Below, in pieces: positions 16,557 through 24,387 of a stretch of DNA of 64,000 nucleotides. A program made the translations under genes and the position numbers. The notes under the pieces were generated by a model. It was not told where the DNA came from, searched no databases, and saw only the letters and a list, made by a program, of their open reading frames with translations. This DNA is from Roseateles sp. DAIF2 (GTDB taxonomy: Bacteria > Pseudomonadota > Gammaproteobacteria > Burkholderiales > Burkholderiaceae_C), in NCBI RefSeq assembly GCF_015624425.1, contig NZ_CP049919.1, forward strand, positions 620,001-684,000, given 5' to 3'. Each line of letters opens with the position of its first letter. The stretch's first letter is position 1.

Positions 16557-17996
16557 TCACAGCATCTTGCGCCTCGCCGTCTCCAGCAGGCGCCAGAAGC
16601 GCGCGTCCTGGCCGGTCGCGAAGTTGATGCGCATGCGGGTGCCGGCCTGGCGGCTGGCGGAGAACAGCAGGCCCGGCGCGATCAGCCAGCCCTCGTCGAG
16701 CAGGCGCTGGGCCAGGCGCTCGGTGTCGACGCCGGTGTCGACCCAGCCGAACAGGCCCTGCGGCGGCGTCACGAAGGGGCAGCCGGCCTCCTCGGACAGG
16801 CGCACGACGCGGCTGCGCGCGGCGTCGAGCCGGGCGGTCACGCGCTCGGCATGGCGGCGCAGCTGGCCCTGCTCGAGGCAGATCGCCACCGCGCGGTCCA
16901 GCAGCGGGCTGGTGGTCAGGGTGGACAGCAGCTTCAGCTCGGTCAGCTTGGCGATGCGCTCGGCGCTGGCCGCCAGGTAGCCGACGCGCCAGGCCGGGGT
17001 CAGGATCTTCGAGAAGCCGGAGACATAGAGCGTGCGCTTCAGCCCGTCCAGCGCCGACAGGCGCGGCGCATGGTTGGGCGCGAACAGCGCGTAGGTGTCG
17101 TCCTCGACGATCAGGAAGTCGGCGGCCTCGGCCAGCTTCAGGATCTCGTGCGCATGGGCCAGCGAGAGGCTGTTGCCGGTCGGGTTGTGCAGCACCGAGA
17201 CGGTGACATACATGCGCGGGCGGTGCTGCTCGACCAGCTGGCGCATCACCGCCAGGTCCGGGCCGTCGGCGCCGCGCGGCACCGGCAGCAGGCGCATGCC
17301 GGCCTGGGTCAGGCGCGCGTACTCGATCGCCCAGCCGGGATCGTCGACCAGCACCGCGTCGCCGGGGGCGAGCAGGCAGCGCGTGATCAGGTCCAGGCCA
17401 TGGGTGGCGCCGACCGTGCTGATGATCTGCTCCGGCGCGGCCGCGATGCCCAGGTCGGACAGGCGCTGCGCCAGCGCCGCGCGCAGGCGCGGGTCGCCGC
17501 CCGGGTGACCGTACTGCAGCGCCAGCTGTTCCTTGCCCTCGCTCTGCGCCAGCACCTTGCGCATCGCGCTCTGCAGCATGGGCAGATCCAGCCATTCGGT
17601 CGGCAGGGTGCCCAGGCCCGGCGCCAGGCGCGCATAGGCCTGGAACATGCTGCGGATCAGCGCGGTGGCGTCCAGCGGCGCCGGGCGCTGCGTGGGGGCC
17701 GGCGCGGCGGCGGCGCTGCGGCCGGCGCGGGGCGGGTTCTTGGGCTCGCGCACGAAGAAGCCGCGCTGCTTGCGCGCCTCCAGCAGCCCGGCGGCCAGCA
17801 GCTGGTCGTAGGCCGCGACCACGGTGTAGGGGCTGACGCCATGGTGCTTGGCGCATTCGCGCACCGAGGGCAGGCGCGCGCCGGGCAGCAGCAGGCGCTG
17901 CTGGATGCGGTCGGCAAAGCGCTGGGCCAGCTGCTGGGCCAGCGGCGTGCTGGAGCCGCGCGAGAGGGCGAACGAGGACGAGGCCGCGGGGTTCAT
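16557..17996 (-). CDS. MocR-type regulator: GntR DNA-binding domain fused to PLP aminotransferase fold
   Basis: This 479-residue fusion has an N-terminal GntR winged helix (about 15-85; PLAQQLAQRFADRIQQRLLL, then LPSVRECAKHHGVSPYTVV) and a fold-type I aminotransferase domain (110-470). The PLP residues are kept: N271 in NPTG, D299, and K330 in SGFSK. MocR proteins use PLP or its aldimine with an amino acid as the signal (GabR, PdxR, TauR). A direct-repeat motif lies just upstream of its start (18006-18025), and a near copy precedes the exporter-racemase-aminotransferase operon at 21009. It probably autoregulates and controls that operon. The effector is likely an amino acid but is unknown. 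Confidence 0.93.
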   Translation of the reverse strand: MNPAASSSFALSRGSSTPLAQQLAQRFADRIQQRLLLPGARLPSVRECAKHHGVSPYTVVAAYDQLLAAGLLEARKQRGFFVREPKNPPRAGRSAAAAPAPTQRPAPLDATALIRSMFQAYARLAPGLGTLPTEWLDLPMLQSAMRKVLAQSEGKEQLALQYGHPGGDPRLRAALAQRLSDLGIAAAPEQIISTVGATHGLDLITRCLLAPGDAVLVDDPGWAIEYARLTQAGMRLLPVPRGADGPDLAVMRQLVEQHRPRMYVTVSVLHNPTGNSLSLAHAHEILKLAEAADFLIVEDDTYALFAPNHAPRLSALDGLKRTLYVSGFSKILTPAWRVGYLAASAERIAKLTELKLLSTLTTSPLLDRAVAICLEQGQLRRHAERVTARLDAARSRVVRLSEEAGCPFVTPPQGLFGWVDTGVDTERLAQRLLDEGWLIAPGLLFSASRQAGTRMRINFATGQDARFWRLLETARRKML

Positions 17997-18005
17997 GCGG
18001 CCCAG

Positions 18006-18025
18006 TGTATCGGTGCTGTACCGGT
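18006..18025. promoter_or_regulatory. MocR-type operator candidate, copy 1
   Basis: TGTATCGGTGCTGTACCGGT consists of two direct repeats, TGTATCGGT and TGTACCGGT, 2 bp apart, located 10 bp upstream of the MocR start codon. Eighteen of its twenty bases recur at 20969-20988 ahead of the exporter gene. Direct repeats next to the start are what MocR/GntR regulators bind. The shared motif is seen directly; its recognition by this MocR is inferred. Confidence 0.65.
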
Positions 18026-18028
18026 GCG

Positions 18029-18598
18029 TCAGCAGGGCCGCAGGGTGCCGCCGCTGCCGCCGGCCGGCACCCGCTGCAGCAGCAGCGGGCCCAGCAGCAG
18101 CCGGCCGTCGGAGGATGCATGCACCTCGATCATCAGCCCGTTGCCATCGGCCGTGCTGCGCACCAGCAGGCTGCTGTTGTAGGGCACGACCTGCTTGTTC
18201 TCGCTGAAGGCGCCGAAGTAGGCAAAGGCGCCATTGCCGAGCTGGCCCCAGTCGCCCTCGAAGCTGCGGCGCGGGCAGCCGCCCTGCAGCAGCACGCCGT
18301 TGGCGTCGAAGGTGACCACATAGTCGGCGGCCGGCACGCTGCCGACGCTGGCGAACACCACCTTGTTGGTGCCGGGGTGGCGGGTGTCGGCGGCGGAGCT
18401 GGGCGGCGGCGGCTGGCAGGCCAGCCGTTCGGCCCAGCCGCTGGCGCAGACCGCCGAGGGGTTGGCGCCGGCCAGCGACAGGTAGTCGGGCTGCTCATGG
18501 CCTGTGCCGGTGCCGCCGGTGCCGGGGCCGCAGCCGGCCAGCGAGAGCAGGGCAGCCAGCAAGGCGCCTGCGATCAGAAGAGGTCGTCGGGCAGTCAT
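18029..18598 (-). CDS. Putative lipoprotein, function unknown
   Basis: A 189-residue protein with a lipoprotein signal: basic MTARR, a hydrophobic stretch and the lipobox LAGC with C23 as the lipidation site. The linker after it is rich in Gly and Thr. The rest contains six further features of a small exported domain, including cysteines in ASGWAERLACQ and GGCPRR, but no family that I recognise. The gene begins 6 bp after the end of the DUF6502-type gene on the same strand, so the two form an operon. Its downstream end lies within 5 bp of the MocR operator motif. Confidence 0.62.
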   Translation of the reverse strand: MTARRPLLIAGALLAALLSLAGCGPGTGGTGTGHEQPDYLSLAGANPSAVCASGWAERLACQPPPPSSAADTRHPGTNKVVFASVGSVPAADYVVTFDANGVLLQGGCPRRSFEGDWGQLGNGAFAYFGAFSENKQVVPYNSSLLVRSTADGNGLMIEVHASSDGRLLLGPLLLQRVPAGGSGGTLRPC

Positions 18599-18604
18599 CG
18601 CGTT

Positions 18605-19438
18605 TCAGTCCTGGTCTTGCGAGTAGAAGTACACGCCGAAGCGGGCGCGCTGGTTGCGTTGTTCCGGTGTCGCGTCGCGGGCATCCGCGTCGAAACGGGT
18701 CTGGGCCTCGTGCATCACGGTCTTGAAGGCCTGGCGCCAGGCCTGCTGCGCCACCTTGTGCAGGCGCTCGGCCGAGTCTTGGGTGATCTCGTCGACGAAG
18801 ATCGACTGCTCGAGGAAGTTGTGCCCGCCCTGCAGGTTCAGGCTGGCGGCGGCGGCATGGTCGTGCAGATTGGCGGAGAACAGCCAGCCCATCTCCTCCA
18901 GGCCCTGGCGCGGCGCGAAGCCATCGGCCTGCAGCTCGACGCGGCCGTCCGCGTCCTGCGTCACCGCGCCCAGGCGCAGCAGCTCGTCCAGCACCGCGCG
19001 CGGCCGCACATCCTGGCTCACCGCGGCCACCAGCTTGTCGAAGCCTCCGGCCTCGCCGCCACGCGGCAGCGCGCGCGGCGCGCCGGCCTCATCCAGGTAT
19101 TCGGCCTCGTGCAGCCAGCGCGCCACCACCTGCGCGGCCAGGCCCAGCGGCGGTTCTTCTTCTTCCTCGGCCTGCGCCGGCCGGGCCTCGGCGGGCGGGC
19201 GGCTCAGGGTGCGCACATCGCGGCGATGCACGCCCGACAGCAGGCTCAGGGCGCTGTCGGTCTGTGGCATGTCGCGCTCCTGCAGCTCCTGCCGCGCCGC
19301 GGCCAGGAACTCGGTCTTCAGGGCCTGGGCGAACGCCGGATAGCTGACGCCATGGCGGATCAGCAGACGTGCCAGCGGGCGCATGACGCGCAGCACGCAG
19401 TCAAGCACGAGGGTGGCGGAGGTCTTGTGGCTGCTCAT
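18605..19438 (-). CDS. DUF6502-like protein, function unknown
   Basis: A 277-residue cytoplasmic protein. The opening (VLRVMRPLARLLIRHGVSYP and then AFAQALKTEFL) matches the start of a family of uncharacterised proteobacterial proteins that I associate with DUF6502. It resembles an N-terminal helical DNA-binding-like segment in which 'GVSYPAF' precedes a recognition-like helix. A Glu-rich stretch (AEEEEEPP) links it to a C-terminal half rich in helices. The start is set at 19438 because the longer frame runs into the promoter region of the next gene. It forms an operon with the downstream lipoprotein gene and is divergent from the PrcB-type lipoprotein gene at 19575. Confidence 0.6.
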   Translation of the reverse strand: MSSHKTSATLVLDCVLRVMRPLARLLIRHGVSYPAFAQALKTEFLAAARQELQERDMPQTDSALSLLSGVHRRDVRTLSRPPAEARPAQAEEEEEPPLGLAAQVVARWLHEAEYLDEAGAPRALPRGGEAGGFDKLVAAVSQDVRPRAVLDELLRLGAVTQDADGRVELQADGFAPRQGLEEMGWLFSANLHDHAAAASLNLQGGHNFLEQSIFVDEITQDSAERLHKVAQQAWRQAFKTVMHEAQTRFDADARDATPEQRNQRARFGVYFYSQDQD

Positions 19439-19512
19439 CGCGCGGAGGATAGCGACAGGTCGGTGGGCCCCCTCATCGCGGGGGTGGGTGTATTGACGGC
19501 AGGGTTGATGGC

Positions 19513-19529
19513 GTGGGATATTTTCCCAC
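19513..19529. promoter_or_regulatory. Palindrome in divergent promoter region
   Basis: GTGGGA and TCCCAC form perfect arms around TATTT, in the 136-bp space between the divergent DUF6502 gene (start 19438) and the lipoprotein gene (start 19575). The surrounding 19510-19574 is clearly A/T-rich compared with the window, as expected of a promoter. It could be an operator for either gene; nothing identifies the regulator. Confidence 0.4.
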
Positions 19530-19574
19530 ATCACATAAATCGCTGTCATCACCTGGTCCGAGGGAGTCAAAAAA

Positions 19575-20900
19575 ATGAGGGGAAAAATGGAGCGCGGCCA
19601 ACGCTTGGCGTTGCTGGCCGTGGTGGCGGGCGTCATGGCGGCCGGCTGCGGCGGGGGGCAGCGGGATTACGAGGACGATGAGGAGGAGATGCTGCGCCTG
19701 AGCGGCACCGCCGCCACCGGCCTGGCGCTGGCCAATGCCCAGGTCAGCGCCAAATGCCGCCAGGGCAGCGGCAATGCCCTGACCCTGGCCGACGGCAGCT
19801 ACCGGCTCGACATCCGCGGCGGCGGCCTGCCCTGCGTGCTGCAGGTGACGGCGGCCGGTGGCGAGCTGCCGTTGTTGCACACGCTGGCGCTGGGCGAGGG
19901 GCGCCGCGTGGTGGCGAACCTGACGCCGCTGACCGAGATGGTGACGGTGCGGGTGGCGCGCGGCGAGGCGGCCGGCTATTTCGCCCGTTTCGATGCCAGC
20001 GCTGGTGCCAAGCTGAACCGCGACCGGCTGAATGCCGCCCAGGCCGATGTGCGCAGCCTGCTGGCCGGCACGGTCGACCTGCGGCCCCTGGGCGACCTGC
20101 TGGCCACGCCGCTGCAGGCCGCGACGACGACCGCCCCGAGCGGCGGCGACGCGCAGGACAAGCTGCTGGACGAGATCAACAAGCGCCTGAGCCGCGAGCG
20201 CCGCACCCAGATGCTGGCGGCGCTGGGCAGCGGCGCGGTGCCGGCCGATCCCGATGCCTCGCCCTTCGTGCCCACGCTGAAAGTGGAGCCGCGCGAACTG
20301 GTGCTGGAGTCCGGCGCGACGCGGGTGCTGCTGGCCGACCTGAACTATGCGAAGGGCGCCGCGCCGCTGCGCCAGCCGGTCAACTGGAAGCTGCTGGAGG
20401 CCGACGGCGGCAAGGTCGACGCGGTCAGCGGCTTCTACGAGGCACCGAGCAAGGCCGGCACCTACCGGGTGCGCGCGACGCGCGAGGACCATCCGAGCGT
20501 CAACGCGGTGGTGACCATCAACGTCCAGCCCTTTCGCACCCTCGAACAGGCGGGGCTTTCGAGCGTTCTGGTGGCGCAGAACCTGGTGATCCGCGACGCC
20601 ACGGCCTGGAGCTCGCTGTGGGCCCAGCATGTGCAGGGCCGCACGCCGGCGCCGGCGCTGCCGGCGGTCAACTTCGCCAACGAGATGGTGCTGGCGGTGT
20701 TCGCCGGGCAGAAGCCCAGCGCCTGCGACGGCGTGAGCATCCTCGAGGCGCGCCAGGCGGGCAACAAGCTGCAGGTGCTGTTCCGCGAGCAGCCGGGCGC
20801 GGCCGCGGCGACCTGCGCGGCCCAGCTCGGCGCGCCGGTGCATCTGGTGCGCCTGCCGCGCAGCAACCTGACGGTGGAATTTCAGCGCAAAAGTCCCTGA
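19575..20900 (+). CDS. Lipoprotein with carboxypeptidase-regulatory-like and PrcB-like domains
   Basis: This 441-residue exported lipoprotein has a signal peptide ending in the lipobox AAGC (C25), followed by an acidic stretch DYEDDEEEM (31-39). Residues about 40-100 (GTAATGLALANAQVSAKC; ADGSYRLDI) resemble a carboxypeptidase-regulatory/Big-type beta domain. The middle (about 265-325) has an immunoglobulin-like pattern ending VNAVVTINV. The C-terminus (about 345-440; AWSSLWAQH, FANEMVLAVFAG, VHLVRLPRSNLTVEF) fits PrcB, a domain first described with the PrtP protease complex of Treponema. AGGGAG lies 8 bp before the ATG. No protease is adjacent, so the function is open. Confidence 0.7.
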   Translation: MRGKMERGQRLALLAVVAGVMAAGCGGGQRDYEDDEEEMLRLSGTAATGLALANAQVSAKCRQGSGNALTLADGSYRLDIRGGGLPCVLQVTAAGGELPLLHTLALGEGRRVVANLTPLTEMVTVRVARGEAAGYFARFDASAGAKLNRDRLNAAQADVRSLLAGTVDLRPLGDLLATPLQAATTTAPSGGDAQDKLLDEINKRLSRERRTQMLAALGSGAVPADPDASPFVPTLKVEPRELVLESGATRVLLADLNYAKGAAPLRQPVNWKLLEADGGKVDAVSGFYEAPSKAGTYRVRATREDHPSVNAVVTINVQPFRTLEQAGLSSVLVAQNLVIRDATAWSSLWAQHVQGRTPAPALPAVNFANEMVLAVFAGQKPSACDGVSILEARQAGNKLQVLFREQPGAAAATCAAQLGAPVHLVRLPRSNLTVEFQRKSP

Positions 20901-20968
20901 GCCGCCGCATGGCTGTCGCCATGTGCTGGTCGGCGGGCCGGTACAGTTGATCGGCATGTCCGTCCGTC

Positions 20969-20988
20969 TGTATCGGTCCTGTACTGGT
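20969..20988. promoter_or_regulatory. MocR-type operator candidate, copy 2
   Basis: TGTATCGGTCCTGTACTGGT matches the motif beside the mocR gene (18006-18025) at 18 of 20 positions and keeps its two direct repeats. It lies 20 bp before the EamA exporter start. A further half-site in the opposite direction, CCGGTACAG, occurs at 20939-20947. Together they suggest that the MocR protein, about 3 kb away, controls this operon. Confidence 0.65.
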
Positions 20989-21008
20989 ATCGGCCCTAGA
21001 CTGGGCCC

Positions 21009-21950
21009 ATGACCACCCGTCCGCTTCCCGCCCCGCCCGCCGCCGCTGCCACCGCGCCGGCCGCCGCGGGGCTGGGGCGGGCCTATGCGCTGGGCCTGCT
21101 GGGCGTGTTCATCTTCGCGCTGAGCATTCCGATGACGCGCCTGGCCGGCGGCAGCGCGCAGGCGCCGCAGCTCGACCCGGTGTTCGTCGCGCTGGGCAGG
21201 GCGGCGCTGGCCGGCCTGCTGTCGGCCGCCTATCTGTGGTGGACCCGCGCGCCGCTGCCGCGCGGCGCGGCGCATTGGCGCGGCCTGGCGCTGACCGCGC
21301 TGGGCGTGGTGTTCGGCTGGCCGCTGTTCCTCGGCTGGGCGGTGCGCCATGTCGACGCGGTGCATGCCTCGGTGATCTCGGGCGTGCTGCCGCTGGCGAC
21401 CGCGGCGATCGGTGCGCTGGCGCTGCGCCAGCGGCCCTCGATGGGTTTCTGGGCCTGCGCGGTCGCCGGCCTGGCCCTGGTGCTGGGCTTCGCCTGGTGG
21501 CGCGGCGCGGCCGGCTTCCAATGGGCCGACGGCCTTTTGCTGCTGGCGGTGCTGAGCGCCTCGGCCGGCTATGTCGGCGGCGCCCGGCTGTCCCAGGCGC
21601 TGACACCGCAGCAGGTGATCTGCTGGGTGCTGGTGCTGAGCCTGCCGATCACCCTGCCGGCGGGCCTGCTGACCTGGCCGGCCCAGCCGGTGGCGGCCGC
21701 GGCCTGGGGCGGTTTTCTCTATGTCTCGCTGTTCTCGATGTGGCTGGGCTTTTTCGCCTGGTACCGCGCGCTGGCCCTGGGCGGCACGGTGCGCATCAGC
21801 CAGGTGCAGGTGTTGCAGCCCTTCTTGTCGATGCTGCTGGCGGTGCCGGTGCTGGGCGAGCGGCTGGATGGCATGACGGTGGTGTTTGCCGTCGCGGTGA
21901 TCGGTGTGGTGTGGCTGGGCAAGAAGATGCCCGTGGAAACGCGCGGATGA
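21009..21950 (+). CDS. EamA/DMT-superfamily transporter, probable amino-acid exporter
   Basis: A 313-residue inner-membrane protein with about ten hydrophobic helices in two EamA repeats (first about 27-145, second about 160-300). Family landmarks include the proline-containing first helix (LGVFIFALSIPMTRL) and the C-terminal QVQVLQPFLSMLLAVPVLGE. DMT exporters move amino acids, nucleosides or drugs out of the cell. Its stop overlaps the start of the racemase gene (ATGA), which continues into an aminotransferase, so the substrate is probably an acidic amino acid or a related compound. The promoter carries the MocR-like motif. Confidence 0.88.
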   Translation: MTTRPLPAPPAAAATAPAAAGLGRAYALGLLGVFIFALSIPMTRLAGGSAQAPQLDPVFVALGRAALAGLLSAAYLWWTRAPLPRGAAHWRGLALTALGVVFGWPLFLGWAVRHVDAVHASVISGVLPLATAAIGALALRQRPSMGFWACAVAGLALVLGFAWWRGAAGFQWADGLLLLAVLSASAGYVGGARLSQALTPQQVICWVLVLSLPITLPAGLLTWPAQPVAAAAWGGFLYVSLFSMWLGFFAWYRALALGGTVRISQVQVLQPFLSMLLAVPVLGERLDGMTVVFAVAVIGVVWLGKKMPVETRG

Positions 21951-22708
21951 GAACCCTGGGCATCCTGGGCGGCATGAGCTGGGAATCGACCGCCCATCTC
22001 TATCAGCTGCTGAACCGCGGCCTGGCGGCGCGCCTGGGCGGGCTGCACAGCGCGAAGCTGCTGCTGCACAGCGTGGACTTCGCCGAGATCGAACCGCTGC
22101 AGCGCCGTGGCGACTGGGCCGCGGCGGCCGCGCTGCTGGGCCGCGCCGCCGCCGGGCTGAAGGCGGCGGGCGCCGAGGGGCTGCTGATCGCGACCAACAC
22201 CATGCACAAGGTGGCGGACGAGATCGAGGCGCTGTCCGGCCTGCCGCTGCTGCATATCGTCGACGCGACGGGCGCGGCGCTGCGGGCGGCCGGCATCGAG
22301 CGCGCCGGCCTGCTGGCGACCCGCTACACGATGGAGCAGGATTTTTACCGCGAGCGCATGCGCGCGCGCCATGGCATCGAGCTGCTGACGCCCGACGCGG
22401 CGGGCCGCGCCGAGGTGCACCGCATCATCTACGAGGAGCTGTGCCGCGGCCGGGTGCTGGCCGGCTCGCGCGCCTTCTATCAACAACAGCTGGCCGCGCT
22501 GACCGATGCCGGCGCGCAGGCGGTGATCCTCGGCTGCACCGAGATCTGCCTGCTGCTGGATCCGGCCGGGCCGGCGCCGCTGCCGCTGTTCGACAGCACA
22601 TCGATCCATGCGCAGAGCGCATTGGACTGGATGCTGGCGCCCGCCGGAGCGGGGGCGGCTGCGCCACAATCAAACGCATTCACAGGAGACATCGAAGTCA
22701 CATCATGA
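21947..22708 (+). CDS. Aspartate/glutamate racemase, YgeA-like
   Basis: A 253-residue PLP-independent racemase. The N-terminal GILGGMSWEST (5-15) is the family signature. One catalytic position is T83 in ATNTMHK (82-88) where most aspartate racemases have cysteine, and the other is C197 in GCTE. This Thr/Cys pair, at the same residue numbers, is as I recall reported for E. coli YgeA, an atypical L-Asp/L-Glu racemase working mainly in the L-to-D direction. The gene overlaps its neighbours by 4 bp on both sides, coupling it to the exporter and the aminotransferase. The D-amino acid made may be exported or used in the wall; that part is inference. Confidence 0.9.
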   Translation: MRTLGILGGMSWESTAHLYQLLNRGLAARLGGLHSAKLLLHSVDFAEIEPLQRRGDWAAAAALLGRAAAGLKAAGAEGLLIATNTMHKVADEIEALSGLPLLHIVDATGAALRAAGIERAGLLATRYTMEQDFYRERMRARHGIELLTPDAAGRAEVHRIIYEELCRGRVLAGSRAFYQQQLAALTDAGAQAVILGCTEICLLLDPAGPAPLPLFDSTSIHAQSALDWMLAPAGAGAAAPQSNAFTGDIEVTS

Positions 22709-23913
22709 GTACCGTCTGGCACCAGGCGCGCCGAGCCGCGCGCATGAACCCCTCCATCATCCGCGAGATCCTCAAGGTCACCGAAAAGCCCGGTGTGCTG
22801 TCGATGGCCGGCGGCCTGCCCTCGGCCGACACCTTCCCGGTCGAGGCGCTGAAGAGCGCCTGCGATGCGGTGCTGAGCAAGAACGCCAAGGAGGCGCTGC
22901 AATACGCGGCCAGCGAGGGCTTCGCGCCGCTGCGCGAATGGGTGGCGGCCAAGGTGGCGGAGCTGGGCATCCGGGCCAGCGCGGACCAGGTGCTGATCAC
23001 CAACGGCTCGCAGCAGGGCCTGGACCTGGTGGGCAAGGTGCTGTGCGATGCCGGCGCGCCGGTGGCCGTCGAGACGCCGACCTATCTGGGCGCGCTGCAG
23101 GCCTTCACGCCCTACGAGCCGATCTTCACCAGCCTGGCCAGCGACGGCGAGGGCGTGCGCCCCGAGGCCTTCGCCCGCCTGCCGCATGACGCGCCGGGCA
23201 CCCGCTTCGCCTACCTGCTGCCGAACTACCAGAACCCGACCGGCCGCGTGATGAGCGCCGCGCGCCGCGAGGCGGTGGTGGCCGCCGCGCGTCAGGCCGG
23301 TGTGCCGATCGTCGAGGACAACCCCTATGGCGACCTCTGGTTCGACGAACCGCCGCCGCCGGCGCTGTCCTCGCTGTGGCCGGAGGGCTCGCTCTACCTG
23401 GGCTCCTTCTCCAAGGTGCTGACGCCGGGCTTCCGCCTGGGCTACATCGTCGCGCCGAGCGAGCTGTACCCGAAGCTGCTGCAGGCCAAGCAGGCAGCCG
23501 ACCTGCACACGCCGGGCTTCAACCAGCGCGTCGTGCACGAGGTCATCAAGAACGGCTTCCTGGACCAGCATGTGCCCAGCATCCGCGCCCGCTACAAGGC
23601 GAACCGCGATGCGATGGCCGCGGCGCTGCAGCAGCATCTGCCGGCCGGCTGCGAATGGCAGAGCCCGCAGGGCGGCATGTTCTTCTGGATCCGCCTGCCC
23701 GAGGGCTTCGACGCGATGGCCCTGCTGGAGAGCGCGGTGCAGGCCGGCATCGCCTATGTGCCCGGCGCCGCCTTCTACGCGCACCAGCCGGACCCGCGCA
23801 CCCTGCGCCTGTCCTTCGTGACCCTGACGCCGGACCTGATCACCGAGGGCGTGGCCATCCTCGGCCGGGTGCTGAAGGACGCGCTGGTCGGCGTGGCCGA
23901 ACCGACGCCCTGA
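22705..23913 (+). CDS. PLP-dependent aminotransferase (2-aminoadipate/aromatic transaminase type)
   Basis: A 402-residue fold-type I aminotransferase. PLP-binding residues are N177 in NPTG, D205 in VEDNPYG, the Schiff-base lysine K237 in GSFSKVLTPG and R244 nearby. The opening ARRMNPSIIREILKVTEKPGV-type segment is the N-terminus of the LysN/2-aminoadipate transaminase and valine-pyruvate group, which accept 2-oxoglutarate as partner. It is the catalytic relative of the MocR domain at 16557. Its ATG overlaps the racemase stop (ATGA), and a GNAT gene follows after 3 bp. It probably interconverts the same amino acid handled by the racemase and the exporter. Confidence 0.9.
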   Translation: MSTVWHQARRAARMNPSIIREILKVTEKPGVLSMAGGLPSADTFPVEALKSACDAVLSKNAKEALQYAASEGFAPLREWVAAKVAELGIRASADQVLITNGSQQGLDLVGKVLCDAGAPVAVETPTYLGALQAFTPYEPIFTSLASDGEGVRPEAFARLPHDAPGTRFAYLLPNYQNPTGRVMSAARREAVVAAARQAGVPIVEDNPYGDLWFDEPPPPALSSLWPEGSLYLGSFSKVLTPGFRLGYIVAPSELYPKLLQAKQAADLHTPGFNQRVVHEVIKNGFLDQHVPSIRARYKANRDAMAAALQQHLPAGCEWQSPQGGMFFWIRLPEGFDAMALLESAVQAGIAYVPGAAFYAHQPDPRTLRLSFVTLTPDLITEGVAILGRVLKDALVGVAEPTP

Positions 23914-23916
23914 GCC

Positions 23917-24354
23917 ATGGCGGCGCCGACCTTGTCGCATGACTGGGGCGAGCCCGAGCTGGACCTGATCCATGCCGAGCTGGCGCGCTGCTACTGGTGC
24001 GAGGGCATCCCGCGCGAGACGCTCGCGCGGGCGATGCGCGGCTCGCTGAACTTCCTGCTGCGCGAGGGCGGCGAGCTGGTCGGCTACGCACGCGTGATCA
24101 GCGACCGCGCCACCTTCGCCTATCTGTGCGATGTGTTCGTGCTGGAGGCGCGGCGTGGCCGCGGCCTCGGCGACTGGCTGATCGCCCAGGTGGTGGCCCA
24201 TCCGGAGCTGCAGGGCCTGCGCCGCTTCTCGCTGTTCACGCGTGACGCGCACAGTCTCTATGCGCGCCATGGCTTCAAGCCGCTGGCCGCGCCGGACCGC
24301 GGCATGGAGGTGGTCCGCCCGGGCCTGTATCTCCAGCCGCAGGCGAACCAATAG
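23917..24354 (+). CDS. GNAT acetyltransferase, small
   Basis: A 145-residue acetyltransferase with the acetyl-CoA loop RRGRGLG (79-85), the preceding strand CDVFVLEA and the late LYARHGFKPL segment. The overall pattern (DPELDLIHAEL-like start, SLNFLLREGGELVGYARV) is that of small stand-alone GNATs that act on amino groups of small molecules. It begins 3 bp after the aminotransferase gene, so it is probably the fourth gene of the MocR-linked operon. N-acetylation of the operon's amino acid is possible but untested. Confidence 0.8.
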   Translation: MAAPTLSHDWGEPELDLIHAELARCYWCEGIPRETLARAMRGSLNFLLREGGELVGYARVISDRATFAYLCDVFVLEARRGRGLGDWLIAQVVAHPELQGLRRFSLFTRDAHSLYARHGFKPLAAPDRGMEVVRPGLYLQPQANQ

Positions 24355-24387
24355 TTTCCAGAAGAGATCATCAAGGACTCCCGAGCC

